A stretch of DNA of 64,000 nucleotides from Streptomyces sp. SID13031 (GCF_010548305.1 NZ_JAAGLV010000009.1:272851-336850); one strand, 5' to 3'; positions 51,301 through 59,447 are shown, counted from the stretch's first letter. The notes: a model not told the origin generated them from the sequence alone. Made by a program: numbers and translations.

Positions 51301-53217
51301 GCCCAGCGCTGGGGCGGGCGTGCCGTCGGTGGCCGTGACGTCGAACAGGATCGTCTTGTCCAGCACGGAGTTGTAGGTGCTGCCGCAGGTGCCGTCGCCG
51401 ATGTAGACGGTCACCGGGGTGCCTGGCGGGTAGCTCGCAGAACCGATCGTGACGGTGGTACCGGCGATCTGCTTCGTCAGCTGGGTCGCCTTCGCGCCGG
51501 CCGGACTGAGCTCGAGGTTCTTGAGCGTGAAGTCGTCGTAGTTGTCGCAGCCGCCCGCGGTGGCGCTGCCGCGGTCGTTACCGGCGACGAACTCGAGCAC
51601 GTTCACGCCTGGGACGAGCCACTCGTTCGGGAAGGAGAGGTCGGCGACCTCCTTCTCCCAGATACCGAGCTTCAGCGGGATGCCGTTGATCAGCACGACA
51701 TTGTCGTAGCCGTTGTCGGAGCCGTTGCCGCCGATGAACAGCTTGAGGTGGGCGTCGCCGCCGCTCCCCAGAGTCTCGATCGTGCGGGTCGTCGGGGCAT
51801 CCGCGATGGCGAAGTGGAACTCGGCCTCGTTGTTCGGACCGCAGGTGCCGTCACCGAGGACGAGGGAGGCGGCCGTCGTCGGGGTCTTCGTGACCGTCGA
51901 GCCGGTGGTTGTCACCAGATACGTCGTACCGGCGGTGACCGTACCTGTCGTGCTCAACGCGAGCGCTGCGGAGGTACGGGTGAGCTTGAAGTCGTCGTGG
52001 TTCGCGCAGGTCGCGCCACTCGCCGTACCGTTGTAGTCGCCGGTCCTGACCTGGACCGTATTGTCGCCCTCGTGGAGGAATCGCTGCGGGAGCTTGAGGC
52101 TCACCGCCTCCGCGTCACCGACGCCGTAGTCGCCACCGAGGTCGACACGGTTGCCGTTGACAAGCAAATAGTTGTGGTACTTCGCTTCGGCCGAGTTGCC
52201 GGCCTCGACGGTGAAGCCGATGGTCGCGGTGCCGCTGGCGAGTGTCTCGGCGTTCTGGGCGGGCTGGTCGTCGATCGCGAGCGACTCGACCTTGTCCAGG
52301 CCGCTGCTCGCGGTGGCGGCGATCACTGACTGTTTTCCCTTGAGGAGCGAGCCGTCAGCCGGAGTCACCTTCGCGGCCCCGGGCGGCGCGTTGTTGACCT
52401 CGACCGTGACGCTCTGGGACTTCCCCGACTTGCTGGCGGCAACGATCGTATGGGTGCCGTTGGCAAGTTTTGTCGTGTCGAGATCCTTGCTCAGGCCCGC
52501 GGTGCTGCCCGGCTCGCCGGAGAGGACGAAGGTGAGGTCCTGGGTGAGGGCGTGCTTCGAGCTGCCGCAGGTGCCGTCGCCGAAGCTGTAGCTGAAGGCG
52601 TTCTGCTCACCGTCGATGACCACGCCGAGCAGGCTCAGGCTGAGGCTCGTCAACGGGAAATCGTCGTAGTTCGGGCAGCGGGCGCCTTCGCCGTTCGGCA
52701 GTACTTCGTAACCGACCGCTGCTGTGTTGGTGGTGTCGACCCAGTTTGCTCCGGCGTGGACGGTGACCGTGTTGACGCCGGTCTTGAGCCAGTCACCGGG
52801 GAGGTCGAGGGCGCCGGCGCGGCCGCCGGGGATGTCCGGGAAGTAGATGCGATCGGCGTCTGCGGTGTGGCCGTTGACGGTGACGTAGTTGTGGTACCGA
52901 GCCTCGGTGCCGTTACCGCCCATGTCGAAGCTGAAGTGCGCTGTGCCGGCGGTCTTGTCGGCGCCGATGGCGGTGCCGTCGATGCTGAGGGTTTCGACCG
53001 AGTCGTTCTCGGTGGCGGGCTCGGCGACGAGCTTGACCGTGCCTTCCAGCGTCTGGCCGGTGCGCAGGTTGAGCGTCGGGGCGTTGGCGTTCGGCGGTGC
53101 GTCCTCGGCGCCGGCAGTGGACGGGACGATCGCGGCACCGGAGCTCGCGATCAGCGCTGCCGCCGCTAGTGCCCAGAGGACGCGCGTTCGCCGTCCTGCA
53201 CGCAGTCGGTGTGTCAT
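48391..53217 (-). CDS. Giant secreted metallophosphoesterase with chitin-binding domains
   Basis: 1608 residues. Signal peptide (RVLWALAAAALIASSGAAIV..). Residues about 45-650 hold three related modules, each with YHNY-type and NYDDF (or NHDDF) motifs and a GDGTCG loop. Ig-like and linker domains follow to about 950. The calcineurin-like phosphoesterase spans about 955-1290: HFTDTQY, HTGDIIE, AGNHDNQ (near 1072), LLSHDYLK and LAGHEHG (near 1224), all metal ligands kept. Then an FnIII-like and an Ig-like domain, and two CBM5/12-type chitin-binding domains (about 1510-1608, WSSTASYKAGTKVSYNGKTYLA and WTASRVFRTGDRVLYQDHLYEAKW). Probably frees phosphate from organic matter on chitin or cell walls. 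Cargo unknown. Confidence 0.93.
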   Translation of the reverse strand: MTHRLRAGRRTRVLWALAAAALIASSGAAIVPSTAGAEDAPPNANAPTLNLRTGQTLEGTVKLVAEPATENDSVETLSIDGTAIGADKTAGTAHFSFDMGGNGTEARYHNYVTVNGHTADADRIYFPDIPGGRAGALDLPGDWLKTGVNTVTVHAGANWVDTTNTAAVGYEVLPNGEGARCPNYDDFPLTSLSLSLLGVVIDGEQNAFSYSFGDGTCGSSKHALTQDLTFVLSGEPGSTAGLSKDLDTTKLANGTHTIVAASKSGKSQSVTVEVNNAPPGAAKVTPADGSLLKGKQSVIAATASSGLDKVESLAIDDQPAQNAETLASGTATIGFTVEAGNSAEAKYHNYLLVNGNRVDLGGDYGVGDAEAVSLKLPQRFLHEGDNTVQVRTGDYNGTASGATCANHDDFKLTRTSAALALSTTGTVTAGTTYLVTTTGSTVTKTPTTAASLVLGDGTCGPNNEAEFHFAIADAPTTRTIETLGSGGDAHLKLFIGGNGSDNGYDNVVLINGIPLKLGIWEKEVADLSFPNEWLVPGVNVLEFVAGNDRGSATAGGCDNYDDFTLKNLELSPAGAKATQLTKQIAGTTVTIGSASYPPGTPVTVYIGDGTCGSTYNSVLDKTILFDVTATDGTPAPALGRRADVDTKTLADGAHTIEAVVGDKTSTRRFTVDNTAPEIDSSVPAEGQKLTSTVALTVKIKDASAVAGTPVITLDGKAVKQGDQIGHGLPAGAHTIAVIASDTLGNTATRQVHFTSASIPDVPTELKATVTGRNAPSATLAAKIPGEGGVPLKATFTKADVVIPSSGYQGIASAVPTTLDLTHDGSVAVDSLRPLDGKTIDTQSARDVVFQRYDLNLGSTAETPTLRWEGSIDPARVAALRAWNKAEQKWVALTSARGQAGHSTVLTAQLDNQYRDGDLVHVLITGEDPFADDLSPRDASAQNDKDHFEDPDTYDFSIAHFTDTQYLTEGAAGGTYDDWDGTSEPSDVETAEEQAIWAAAYRNEMQWIADNSAGRKIAYAAHTGDIIENDYYDPLAKNPDGSLQRPGLNAEVDKELAVASSYQKILDDKGLVNQVIAGNHDNQLGAETGPESRFSKMFSADRYNALAKTWPAGTEYHAWDEKTNPDGSVTPGRDNQNNYVLYAAGGLDFVAVGLSYGVTPDEAKWADSIFKRYKDRNGILLSHDYLKPSANPDGRGADFSAPDGSPIYKQVVESNPNVFLVLAGHEHGVGTNLKTKVGVTVAHDVVELLADYQFYTVPAGELWPKLVDAQGNIDVNGDGKPDHKATDRLQFGASFLRLLQFDVKRAELHIDTYSPFLGNFGATEYDVRQDGSQTKPRYNGAEDNLTIPVDLTTRKTSFSTDSLAAYVPAGAIGSDDVAANGTATTTWTGLAPATSYGWIVSAVSADAGTAVAQPAVFRTAKGEATVTATSAAVDWGTAANVTVKVSADGLPVTGMLELREGDKARGSAALTGGSATLPLPVGLSAGTHTLTASYSGSDSLDAATGAVTVTVNLAPAWSSTASYKAGTKVSYNGKTYLASWASKNQKPGEPYGAWEELAMAEDGTTIWTASRVFRTGDRVLYQDHLYEAKWFSNNQPPTTAPNGPWKLIS

Positions 53218-53242
53218 CGGTTCGATGTCTCCTTCAGAGAAC

Positions 53243-53290
53243 AGCGGTTTCGGGGCAGAGCGGTTTCGAGGCAGAGCGGTTTCGGGGCAG
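53243..53290. repeat. 16-bp tandem repeat, three copies, in intergenic region
   Basis: AGCGGTTTCGGGGCAG stands at 53243-53258 and 53275-53290, with AGCGGTTTCGAGGCAG at 53259-53274 between and a degenerate fourth copy after. Lies in the 80-base space between the NicO stop and the giant phosphoesterase start. No hairpin with a T tract is seen. Confidence 0.85.
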
Positions 53291-53297
53291 GGCGGTG

Positions 53298-54119
53298 TCA
53301 GAGGGCGGCGGTGAGGTGTAGGGCGGCTAGGGCGGTCATGGCGATGCCGGCGAGCGTGAGTCCGCAGGCGGCGAGTACTGGGGCGACGCGGGTTGCCAGG
53401 CGCAGTACGGACTGGGTTTGGGCGCCTCGGACGACTACGTTGCTGCCGGCAATGGCCAGCAGGCCTACGCCGAAGAGGACCACTGCCATGCCTATGCCGA
53501 AGGTCATCACCAGGAGTAGGGCGAAGCCGGCGCGGCCGATGAAGAGGCCTGCTACCAGGACGAGGAACGCTGCTGGGGAAGGGGTCAGGCCGCCGGAGAT
53601 GCCTAGCATCAGAAGGCCTGGGCGCTTGGCTTCGCCGTGGCCAGGCCCGTGACCGTGCCCGTGGGTGTGACCGTGGCCATGGCCATGCCCGTGCCCGTGC
53701 CCGTGCCCGTGCTCATGGGCGTGGCCGTGCGCGTCCCCGTGGCCGTGGTTGTTGGCGGTGCGGAGGTGTCTGCGGGCTAGGTAGAGGCCGGTGGCTGCTA
53801 CCAGGAGGCCGGCGATCAGCTGGAGGGCAGTTGTCAGTTGCTGCATCTCGATGACATCGGCCAGCGAGAGGAAGGTCCAGGCCAGCGCGATGACCAGTAC
53901 GGAGACCGTGTGCATCACCGCGACTGATCCACCCAGCCAAGCCGCGTCTTTGATCTTGCCCTGGGAGCCGACGAGGTAGGCCGCCGCGAGGCTCTTGCCA
54001 TGGCCCGGCATCACCGCATGCCCTGCTCCGGCGAGGAATGCGAGCCCAAAGGCGACCGGTGGCACACCTGGCGAGTTGACGAAATTCTGCAACTGGTCGG
54101 AAAGCGCGAGGGCGATCAC
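53298..54119 (-). CDS. NicO-type nickel/cobalt transporter with His-rich loop
   Basis: 273 residues, six membrane segments. Family motifs are HAVMPGHGKSLAAAYLVGSQG and the mid-region ISGGLTPSPAAFLVL. Between segments 3 and 4 is a soluble loop of about 45 residues made chiefly of HG dipeptides (around residues 122-162), which may hold Ni2+ or Co2+. RcnA/NicO members export or import such ions; with the urease operon in the same window, supply of Ni to urease is a reasonable inference. Overlaps the upstream gene by 4 bases. Confidence 0.92.
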   Translation of the reverse strand: MIALALSDQLQNFVNSPGVPPVAFGLAFLAGAGHAVMPGHGKSLAAAYLVGSQGKIKDAAWLGGSVAVMHTVSVLVIALAWTFLSLADVIEMQQLTTALQLIAGLLVAATGLYLARRHLRTANNHGHGDAHGHAHEHGHGHGHGHGHGHGHTHGHGHGPGHGEAKRPGLLMLGISGGLTPSPAAFLVLVAGLFIGRAGFALLLVMTFGIGMAVVLFGVGLLAIAGSNVVVRGAQTQSVLRLATRVAPVLAACGLTLAGIAMTALAALHLTAAL

Positions 54120-55066
54120 GCGACAACCCGCCGTCGGCGAGCTCGGCGCACTCCGCGCAGTCCGCGCAGTCCGCGCAGTCCGCGCACTGCGATGAGGGCT
54201 ACTGCCGCGAGGACTGCTACTACCCCAGCCACCGCCGAGAGTTGCCCGGCGGCACTGCGGCCCGCATGGTTCTGAGTTTGACCTGTTGCCGCTGTATCGC
54301 GGCCGCCCTGGCGTGCTGCCGCTGCGCCGCTGATGACCCAGTCGTAGGTGTCTTTGTCTGTTGAGTAGACCGTGCGGTCACCGTTCGGGCCGGTGGCGAG
54401 CGTTCGGTAGGCGGCGTTGAGGTCCGTAAGCATTCGCACCGTCACGTCGGCCTTCACCACCGGTTCAGGGCAGGTGAAAGCGACCTCGACGCCGGTCTTG
54501 GCGAGATCCTTTGCCGACTCGACGACTCCCGCGCAGTCCCGGCCCTTAGTTCGCACCTTGATCTGCGCCAGCAAATAAGCCGTGAACTTCGCCGACGGCC
54601 CGATCGCCGCCGCATCCGCCGGCTCGAAGAACGCCGCCCCGTCGAGCATCACCCGACTCTGCGGAAGTACCCCGAGTGCGACGCCGAGCAGCGTCAGATC
54701 ATCAAGCCCGCCGACCTTCCAGTGCACCCGTACGACGTCGGCGCGGGCCTGGTCGGACGCGATGACGACGGTCTGCGGATCCCCGAACGGATGCGCCTGG
54801 GCCGGTCCGGCCGTGGCGATCCCGCCCGCACCGACGGCCGCGAGCACACCAACAACGGCGAGCCCACGCGGTACCGGCTTTCGCGGTACCGGCTTTCGCG
54901 GTACCGGCTTTCGCGGTACCGGCTTTCGCACTACCAGCCCACGCAGTACGGGCCCTCGCAGCAGCAGACTTCGCAGTACCGGATGTCGGCTCTGCCTCGG
55001 CTGCCGCACGCTCTGCGCTCGCCGCAACTGCAACGGTCGACGCAGGCGCAGCACATGTTGCCCCAA
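54116..55066 (-). CDS. Exported, membrane-anchored partner of NicO transporter
   Basis: Up to 316 residues from a TTG at 55066; the true start may be GTG at about 54931, just ahead of the RKPVP repeats. The repeats (5-residue period) and GLAVVGVLAAVGAGGIATAGPAQA act as a signal sequence; the mature protein begins HPFGDPQTVVIASDQARADVVRVHW. A C-terminal membrane segment (AVAGVVAVLAAVALIAV) is followed by RGLRGLRGLRGV repeats and a basic end. ATGA overlap with nicO. By position and HPFG-type N terminus it may hand metal to the transporter. No enzyme motif. Confidence 0.72.
   Translation of the reverse strand: MGQHVLRLRRPLQLRRAQSVRQPRQSRHPVLRSLLLRGPVLRGLVVRKPVPRKPVPRKPVPRKPVPRGLAVVGVLAAVGAGGIATAGPAQAHPFGDPQTVVIASDQARADVVRVHWKVGGLDDLTLLGVALGVLPQSRVMLDGAAFFEPADAAAIGPSAKFTAYLLAQIKVRTKGRDCAGVVESAKDLAKTGVEVAFTCPEPVVKADVTVRMLTDLNAAYRTLATGPNGDRTVYSTDKDTYDWVISGAAAARQGGRDTAATGQTQNHAGRSAAGQLSAVAGVVAVLAAVALIAVRGLRGLRGLRGVRRARRRRVVA
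54152..54187. repeat. 9-bp tandem repeat in the 3' end of the NicO partner gene
   Basis: TCCGCGCAG repeats at 54152, 54161 and 54170 and, with one change, at 54179. It encodes the Arg-Gly-Leu repeats of the cytosolic tail. Frame is kept whatever the copy number. Confidence 0.85.
54855..54989. repeat. 15-bp tandem repeat in the 5' part of the NicO partner gene
   Basis: GGTACCGGCTTTCGC appears four times without change (54870, 54885, 54900, 54915). On either side degenerate 15-base units continue, one before (54855-54869) and four after (54930-54989). On the minus strand the perfect units encode RKPVP. The array lies in the presumed signal-peptide region. Confidence 0.92.
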
Positions 55067-55270
55067 CGCTCCACACCCCTAAGCCCCGAGCGCTCCGATC
55101 AACGCAACCCCCGGACTTTCCCGCTCCCCCGAGAACAGCAATGCGTCTCTTGGTGATCCCCAAGAGACGCATTGGTGAACTATTAACCGCTGAGATTCGA
55201 GATAGGTGACGAACAAACACCACAGTGAGACGCTCCGGCTACAGGCTGAAGGGCGTGCAGGGTGGAAGGG

Positions 55271-55546
55271 CTACAGGCTGAAGGCGACCGATCGCACGAT
55301 CAGGGCCGCCACGAAGACGAGGGTGAACGCCAGGTCGAACGAGATTCCGCCGGCGCGAACGGGCCGCACGCGACGCCGTACCGGCTCGAGCACGGGCTCG
55401 GTCCAGGCATGGGTCAGCGTCCGTGCACGAACCGCCCAGGCCGGGCCGTTCGCCATCAGACCGCCCCAATCCAGCACCATGCGGGCAATCAACACCAGCA
55501 GGAACGCGGACAACGCGTACCCGACGAGGGTTCCGATCAGACTCAT
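55271..55546 (-). CDS. YggT-family membrane protein
   Basis: 91 residues from ATG 55546 (AAGGAG 6 bases upstream). Two membrane segments (LIGTLVGYALSAFLLVLIARMVLDW and FDLAFTLVFVAALIVRSVAF) flank a conserved loop WTEPVLEPVRRRVRPVRAGG, the YggT pattern. Usually linked to cell division or envelope roles in actinobacteria and plastids, but its job here is unclear. Not in a division cluster. Confidence 0.85.
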   Translation of the reverse strand: MSLIGTLVGYALSAFLLVLIARMVLDWGGLMANGPAWAVRARTLTHAWTEPVLEPVRRRVRPVRAGGISFDLAFTLVFVAALIVRSVAFSL

Positions 55547-55631
55547 GACCAACTCCTTTGTTCCATCTTGCCAGGCTCAACGAAGCCGACGGGCCGGAAA
55601 TGTCCGAGCCGCCCGACTTCTTAGCCGACTA

Positions 55632-56441
55632 TCAGGAGGACAACGCGAAGACCCGCTCCGCGTTACCACCGAGGAACAGGGCCTTCGCCTCGTCGTCGAG
55701 TTGGAGGGCGTCGACATCCTGCAGCGCCTTGGCCGGGGTGATCATCGGGTAGTTGGTGCCGAATAACACCTTGCTGCGGCCGTGGGCGCGAAGGTATTCC
55801 ACCAAGGCCGGCGGGTAGCGCTTCGTGGTGTAGGCCGAGGTGTCGATGTAGACGTTCTCGTGCTTGGTGGCGACGGCGATCGCCTCGTCCGTCCAGGGAT
55901 AGCCGATGTGACCGCCGACGATCTTGAGCTCCGGGAAGTCGAGTGCGACCTGGTCGAGGTAGATCGGCCGCCCGACCTCGGACGGCATCAGCGGGCCGGT
56001 ATGGCCGATCTGGGTGCAGAACGGGACATCTGCCTCGCAGCAGGCGACGTACACGGGATAGAACCGGCGATCGGTCGGCGGCACCTCCCAGAGCCACGGG
56101 AGGACGCGGATGGCCTTGAACCCGAGTTCGTCGATGCAGCGCCGGATCTCGCGGACGGCATCCATCGGCTTCTTGAGGTCGACGGAACCGACACCGATCA
56201 GCCGGTCCGGCGCCTGCTCGACGAAGCCGGCCACCTCGTCATTGGAGATCAGCTGATTTCCAGGCGCGATCCAAGCACTGATCAAAGCCTTGTCGACGCC
56301 GGCTTGGTCCATCGCCTCGACGGTGGTGGCGACCGGTTGTTCCTCGGTGGGTATCGACGGCGTCCACCGCCGCAACGAGTCGAGCATCGGATCGCTGAGA
56401 TGCCGAGTGGTCGAATGCTGGGCCCAGGCATCGACGATCAT
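55632..56441 (-). CDS. Amidohydrolase-2 family metal-dependent hydrolase/decarboxylase
   Basis: 269 residues, TIM barrel of the ACMSD/Amidohydro_2 group. MIVDAWAQHST replaces the usual DxHxH N-terminal motif, so one metal ligand pair is changed. Other motifs are IRVLPWLWEVPPTDRRFYPVYVACCEADVPFCTQIGHTG, the His of IVGGHIGYPW and the end LFGTNYPM (usually GTDxP, here Asn). With several ligand changes, activity may differ from that of known members. Its ATG overlaps the stop of the aminopeptidase gene, so the two act together. Confidence 0.88.
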   Translation of the reverse strand: MIVDAWAQHSTTRHLSDPMLDSLRRWTPSIPTEEQPVATTVEAMDQAGVDKALISAWIAPGNQLISNDEVAGFVEQAPDRLIGVGSVDLKKPMDAVREIRRCIDELGFKAIRVLPWLWEVPPTDRRFYPVYVACCEADVPFCTQIGHTGPLMPSEVGRPIYLDQVALDFPELKIVGGHIGYPWTDEAIAVATKHENVYIDTSAYTTKRYPPALVEYLRAHGRSKVLFGTNYPMITPAKALQDVDALQLDDEAKALFLGGNAERVFALSS

Positions 56442-57391
56442 GACGAACTCCGATTCTCCAGCGCGAGGCCGGCCATCAGGGCGTTGAACTTCGCGGCTTC
56501 CTCGAACGGCATGAAATGGGCCGAGTTCTCGAACCAGTGCAGCTGTTTGGACGGCGCCTCGATCGCCTCGAAGTACTCGACCGCCTGCTCGGTGGGGGTG
56601 ACCTGGTCGTACCGGCCGACGCAGAGGTGGATCGGGACCTCGAAGGTGCGGGCAGTGAGCTGCAGGTCGGTCGCGAGGGTCTCTTGCATCAGGTGCCCGA
56701 AGGAGAACTCCTGGGCGACATCCCGGAGTTCACCGAAGTATTCCTTCTGCAACTCCGGTTCGATCCGCGCGAACAACGCGTCCCTGCTGCCGTTGACCGT
56801 GCCACCGAAGTGATTCAGCCAGCCGCGCTGGACAGTCAGCTCCGCGAACGTCAGCCCGCCCGCGGACCGGCGTTCCTCGATCTGCCGGAGGGCGGCGATC
56901 GCCTCGTCGTTGTGTTGCTCGATCGCCTTGCGCACAGTGAACTCGTACGACGTCCGCGCGGCGCGACGACCGGCGACGAGCTGCCCCGCTCCGATGTACG
57001 CATGCACCTTCTCCGGGTACTCGCTCGCGACCATCGCACCGAACAAGGTCCCCCACGAATGCCCGAGCAGGTAGACCTTCTCCTGCCCGAAGTGTTCGGT
57101 CAGGACATCGATCAACTCGATCGCATCGGCGACGAACTGCCGCAACGTCATCGACTCGGCCGGAAGGCCGGCATCGTACGACCGGCCGGCGCCGCGCTGA
57201 TCCCAGTGCGCTACCAGGAAGTGGTCTTCGAGTTCGGAGTTGTACGTTGCGAACAAGGGCATCTCGGCAAGCCCCGGACCACCGTGGAGGATGAGCAAGA
57301 GCGGATTGGTTGCCTCAGCGCCTCGTACCGAGACCTCCTGGGCGAACCCACCGAGCATCACCCGCTGCCGGAACTCCACACCTTCAACCAT
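56438..57391 (-). CDS. Alpha/beta hydrolase, proline iminopeptidase-like
   Basis: 317 residues. LLLILHGGPGLAEMP holds the HGGPG oxyanion motif of proline iminopeptidases; DQRGAGRS and the nucleophile elbow GHSWGTLFG follow. The Asp (VGRYDQVTP) and His (FENSAHFMPFEE) complete the triad. No signal peptide. The enzyme may release N-terminal residues from peptides or cleave a small amide/ester. Operon with the following amidohydrolase (4-base overlap). A third locus in this window with proline or amide links. Confidence 0.9.
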   Translation of the reverse strand: MVEGVEFRQRVMLGGFAQEVSVRGAEATNPLLLILHGGPGLAEMPLFATYNSELEDHFLVAHWDQRGAGRSYDAGLPAESMTLRQFVADAIELIDVLTEHFGQEKVYLLGHSWGTLFGAMVASEYPEKVHAYIGAGQLVAGRRAARTSYEFTVRKAIEQHNDEAIAALRQIEERRSAGGLTFAELTVQRGWLNHFGGTVNGSRDALFARIEPELQKEYFGELRDVAQEFSFGHLMQETLATDLQLTARTFEVPIHLCVGRYDQVTPTEQAVEYFEAIEAPSKQLHWFENSAHFMPFEEAAKFNALMAGLALENRSSS

Positions 57392-57420
57392 GCTGTGATT
57401 TTAGGTCCGCAAGAGGGCAG

Positions 57421-57450
57421 GAAGGCCCGGATCTGCTGGTCCGGGCCTTC
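57421..57450 (-). terminator. Hairpin terminator
   Basis: GAAGGCCCGGA (57421-57431) and TCCGGGCCTTC (57440-57450) form a perfect 11-bp stem. It is past the end of the exported-protein gene on the minus strand. Its core is closely similar to hairpins at 59420 and 59599. Confidence 0.65.
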
Positions 57451-57472
57451 GCGGCGATCGCCTGCGCCGATA

Positions 57473-58408
57473 TCACTCGCCGAACAGCGGCGGGTCTCCT
57501 TCGGCGGTGCTGAGGTAGTAGACGGGGTCCTTGTACGTGCCGGGGACCTTGCCGAGGCCCTTGATCACCGTCGATGCGCCCTTGGCGTGGCCGACGGCGT
57601 ACAGGTACGCCGCCCCCGTGTCCCTGTCGATCGCGGTCAGCAGCGTGCCCTGCGTACCGCACTTCTCGGCGACGAGCGCATCGAAGGCTCCCCACGTCGA
57701 CGTGCGGACCTTCGTCACGATCGGCTTCATCGGCGAGGTCCGGGGGATCCGGATCGTGTACAGCGCGCCGCCGTTCGTGTTGGCCAGGAAAGTGTCGTAC
57801 GCCGCGGTCTCGCTGATCAGTGCGATCGACTTCACCGCGGCGAACCCGGGCGCGGCCTGACCCTTACCGCCGCCGACCCAGCGATAGAGGTCGCCACTAC
57901 CGCCCTTCAGGCCGTACCGGGCGCTCCTGATCACCGTCGATCCGGGCACCTTCTGCCAGAAGGAGACCTCCGTCGCGGTGAAGTAGGTCCAGCCGGAACC
58001 GATCTTCGACAGTCCGGTCGGCGGTACACCCGAGGCATCGGAGTAGTACGCCGAGTAGAGCGTTTCATTCAGTACTACGGAGCCGTACGTCGTACTGCCG
58101 GCTGGGACCTCGAGTGTCGTCGTCCAGGTCGATGACGCCTTCGCGATCCCCGGCACGAACAGGTGCGGCCCGGTTCCCTGGTTCGCCGTCGGCGGCGATG
58201 AGGCCATGACGCCGGAGTAGCCGATGTCGCCGCCACTCGTGATCGATCCGACGCCCATCTTGCAAGCAGCCACGCTCGCCGCGGTCACTGTGCTCGCCGT
58301 GGTCACCGTGCTCGCCACGCTGTTCGCGTTCGCCGCGCCGACTGGCGCCAGGGCAAGGCTGCCGAGTAGTACCGCGGAAGCTGCCGCAGTGACCTGATGC
58401 AGTCTCAT
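57473..58408 (-). CDS. Exported protein of unknown function (311 aa)
   Basis: ATG 58408 (an upstream ORF extension to 58549 is Arg-rich and not credible). Signal peptide MRLHQVTAAASAVLLGSLALAPVGAANA, followed by a Thr/Val/Ala stretch (VASTVTTASTVTAASVA). The mature part is rich in Gly, Ser, Tyr and Trp, with repeated GDLYRW and ALYTIRI segments that read like a beta-propeller or similar beta fold (FTATEVSFWQKVP, GDLYRWVGGGKG, TAAYLYAVGH). No enzyme motif. Single transcript with a hairpin after it. Confidence 0.72.
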   Translation of the reverse strand: MRLHQVTAAASAVLLGSLALAPVGAANANSVASTVTTASTVTAASVAACKMGVGSITSGGDIGYSGVMASSPPTANQGTGPHLFVPGIAKASSTWTTTLEVPAGSTTYGSVVLNETLYSAYYSDASGVPPTGLSKIGSGWTYFTATEVSFWQKVPGSTVIRSARYGLKGGSGDLYRWVGGGKGQAAPGFAAVKSIALISETAAYDTFLANTNGGALYTIRIPRTSPMKPIVTKVRTSTWGAFDALVAEKCGTQGTLLTAIDRDTGAAYLYAVGHAKGASTVIKGLGKVPGTYKDPVYYLSTAEGDPPLFGE

Positions 58409-58549
58409 CTGAGGTGTTCCTCTCGTAGGAGATTCTCCAGCGAGACTGATGCGGACCAGACCACAAAGGTTGCAGCTCTGCCGCCCCGTCACCGAACCGC
58501 GGCGGACCCCGCACCCAGGGGAATGACTTCGTCGATGGCGACGCGGCAA

Positions 58550-59074
58550 TCAGAACCGGTCTCGGTTACTGGATGAAGGGTCCTCGTCAGCTTCTGATGG
58601 TGCTGTCTGCGACTGCCGGTAAGCACCGACGACAGCGACCCGCCCAAGCGCCAGGAGCGTCTCGAGCACCAGCAGAAAGATCGTCGCCAGCGTGATCCAC
58701 ACGCTCCACGTGACGAACGTTGGGCCGGGGGTGATAGCCAACCCGACAAACGCCAGGAGCTCCGTAGCCAGCGAAAGCGTCAACGTACCGAGCACGAACG
58801 CCGCATTGGCGATCCGCCCGATCGGCTTCGCCAGCACCTTGACGACAGCCGCCACCAGAGGTGACAACACCGTGCTGAGGATGCTGACGCCGAGGACGCC
58901 GTCGGGGAGAGGGATGAAGATCCGGCCGCCGGCCGCCCACGCCTCAAGACTCCGTCTGACGGTCTCCGAATGGGCAGCACGAGCGAGAAACGTCGTTTCC
59001 ACAGCCAGCACCAGCAACAACACCGGAATCGTCTGCGCCGTTGCACCATAGAAGCCGGCCGGATCCGATGTCAT
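58550..59074 (-). CDS. Membrane protein of unknown function (174 aa)
   Basis: Four predicted membrane segments: TIPVLLLVLAVETTFLARAA, GVLGVSILSTVLSPLVAAVVKVL, AAFVLGTLTLSLATELLAFVGLAI and WSVWITLATIFLLVLETLLALG. A polar C-terminal tail is rich in Ser and acidic residues (SEADEDPSSSNRDRF). No family known to me. ATG 59074; ribosome site is weak. Lies 141 bases upstream of the exported protein gene. Confidence 0.7.
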   Translation of the reverse strand: MTSDPAGFYGATAQTIPVLLLVLAVETTFLARAAHSETVRRSLEAWAAGGRIFIPLPDGVLGVSILSTVLSPLVAAVVKVLAKPIGRIANAAFVLGTLTLSLATELLAFVGLAITPGPTFVTWSVWITLATIFLLVLETLLALGRVAVVGAYRQSQTAPSEADEDPSSSNRDRF

Positions 59075-59419
59075 CTCTGCCCCCTAGCATCCACCCAAAC
59101 CCTCCCCGGGATGGAGGCAGCAGCCTCCTCCGCTGACACCCCGACCGCAACCCCTCGCGCCACTCTGGCTGGACGCAGCGATCGGACCGGCCACCCAATC
59201 AGACGCCGACGCAGCCACCCACCCACCCACGCTTCACGCCGAAGGCTAGGTGGATTCATAGCTACCCCGCCGACTTCTACCCAAGAGGACAAGGGGGCCG
59301 GCTCCCTAGGTGAACCGGCCCGCCAGATGGTTTGACCGCCGATTGGCAGTTGGCACTCGTTCAGCGGGCGACGGAGAGCGTGTGGGGCGCAGGCTGCCGA
59401 TGGTTGCTCAATGCAAAGA
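59075..59419. other. Gene-free stretch
   Basis: About 345 bases between the four-TM protein and the initiator tRNA terminator. The minus-strand frame here (59071-59451) has a Pro/Arg/Ala-rich product and would run through the terminator, so it is not called. I see no hairpin or repeat other than the flanking terminator. Confidence 0.5.
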
Positions 59420-59447
59420 AAGGCCCGGACCTGTTGGTCCGGGCCTT
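59420..59447 (-). terminator. Terminator of the initiator tRNA gene
   Basis: AAGGCCCGGACC (59420-59431) and GGTCCGGGCCTT (59436-59447) form a perfect 12-bp stem with a four-base loop; on the minus strand TCTTTG follows. Begins 6 bases past the tRNA 3' end. Confidence 0.8.

Noticed and set aside
50752..52329. 525-codon plus-strand open frame inside the giant phosphoesterase
   Set aside because: Opposite strand of conserved modules; composition is Arg/Val/Asp-rich and has no motif.
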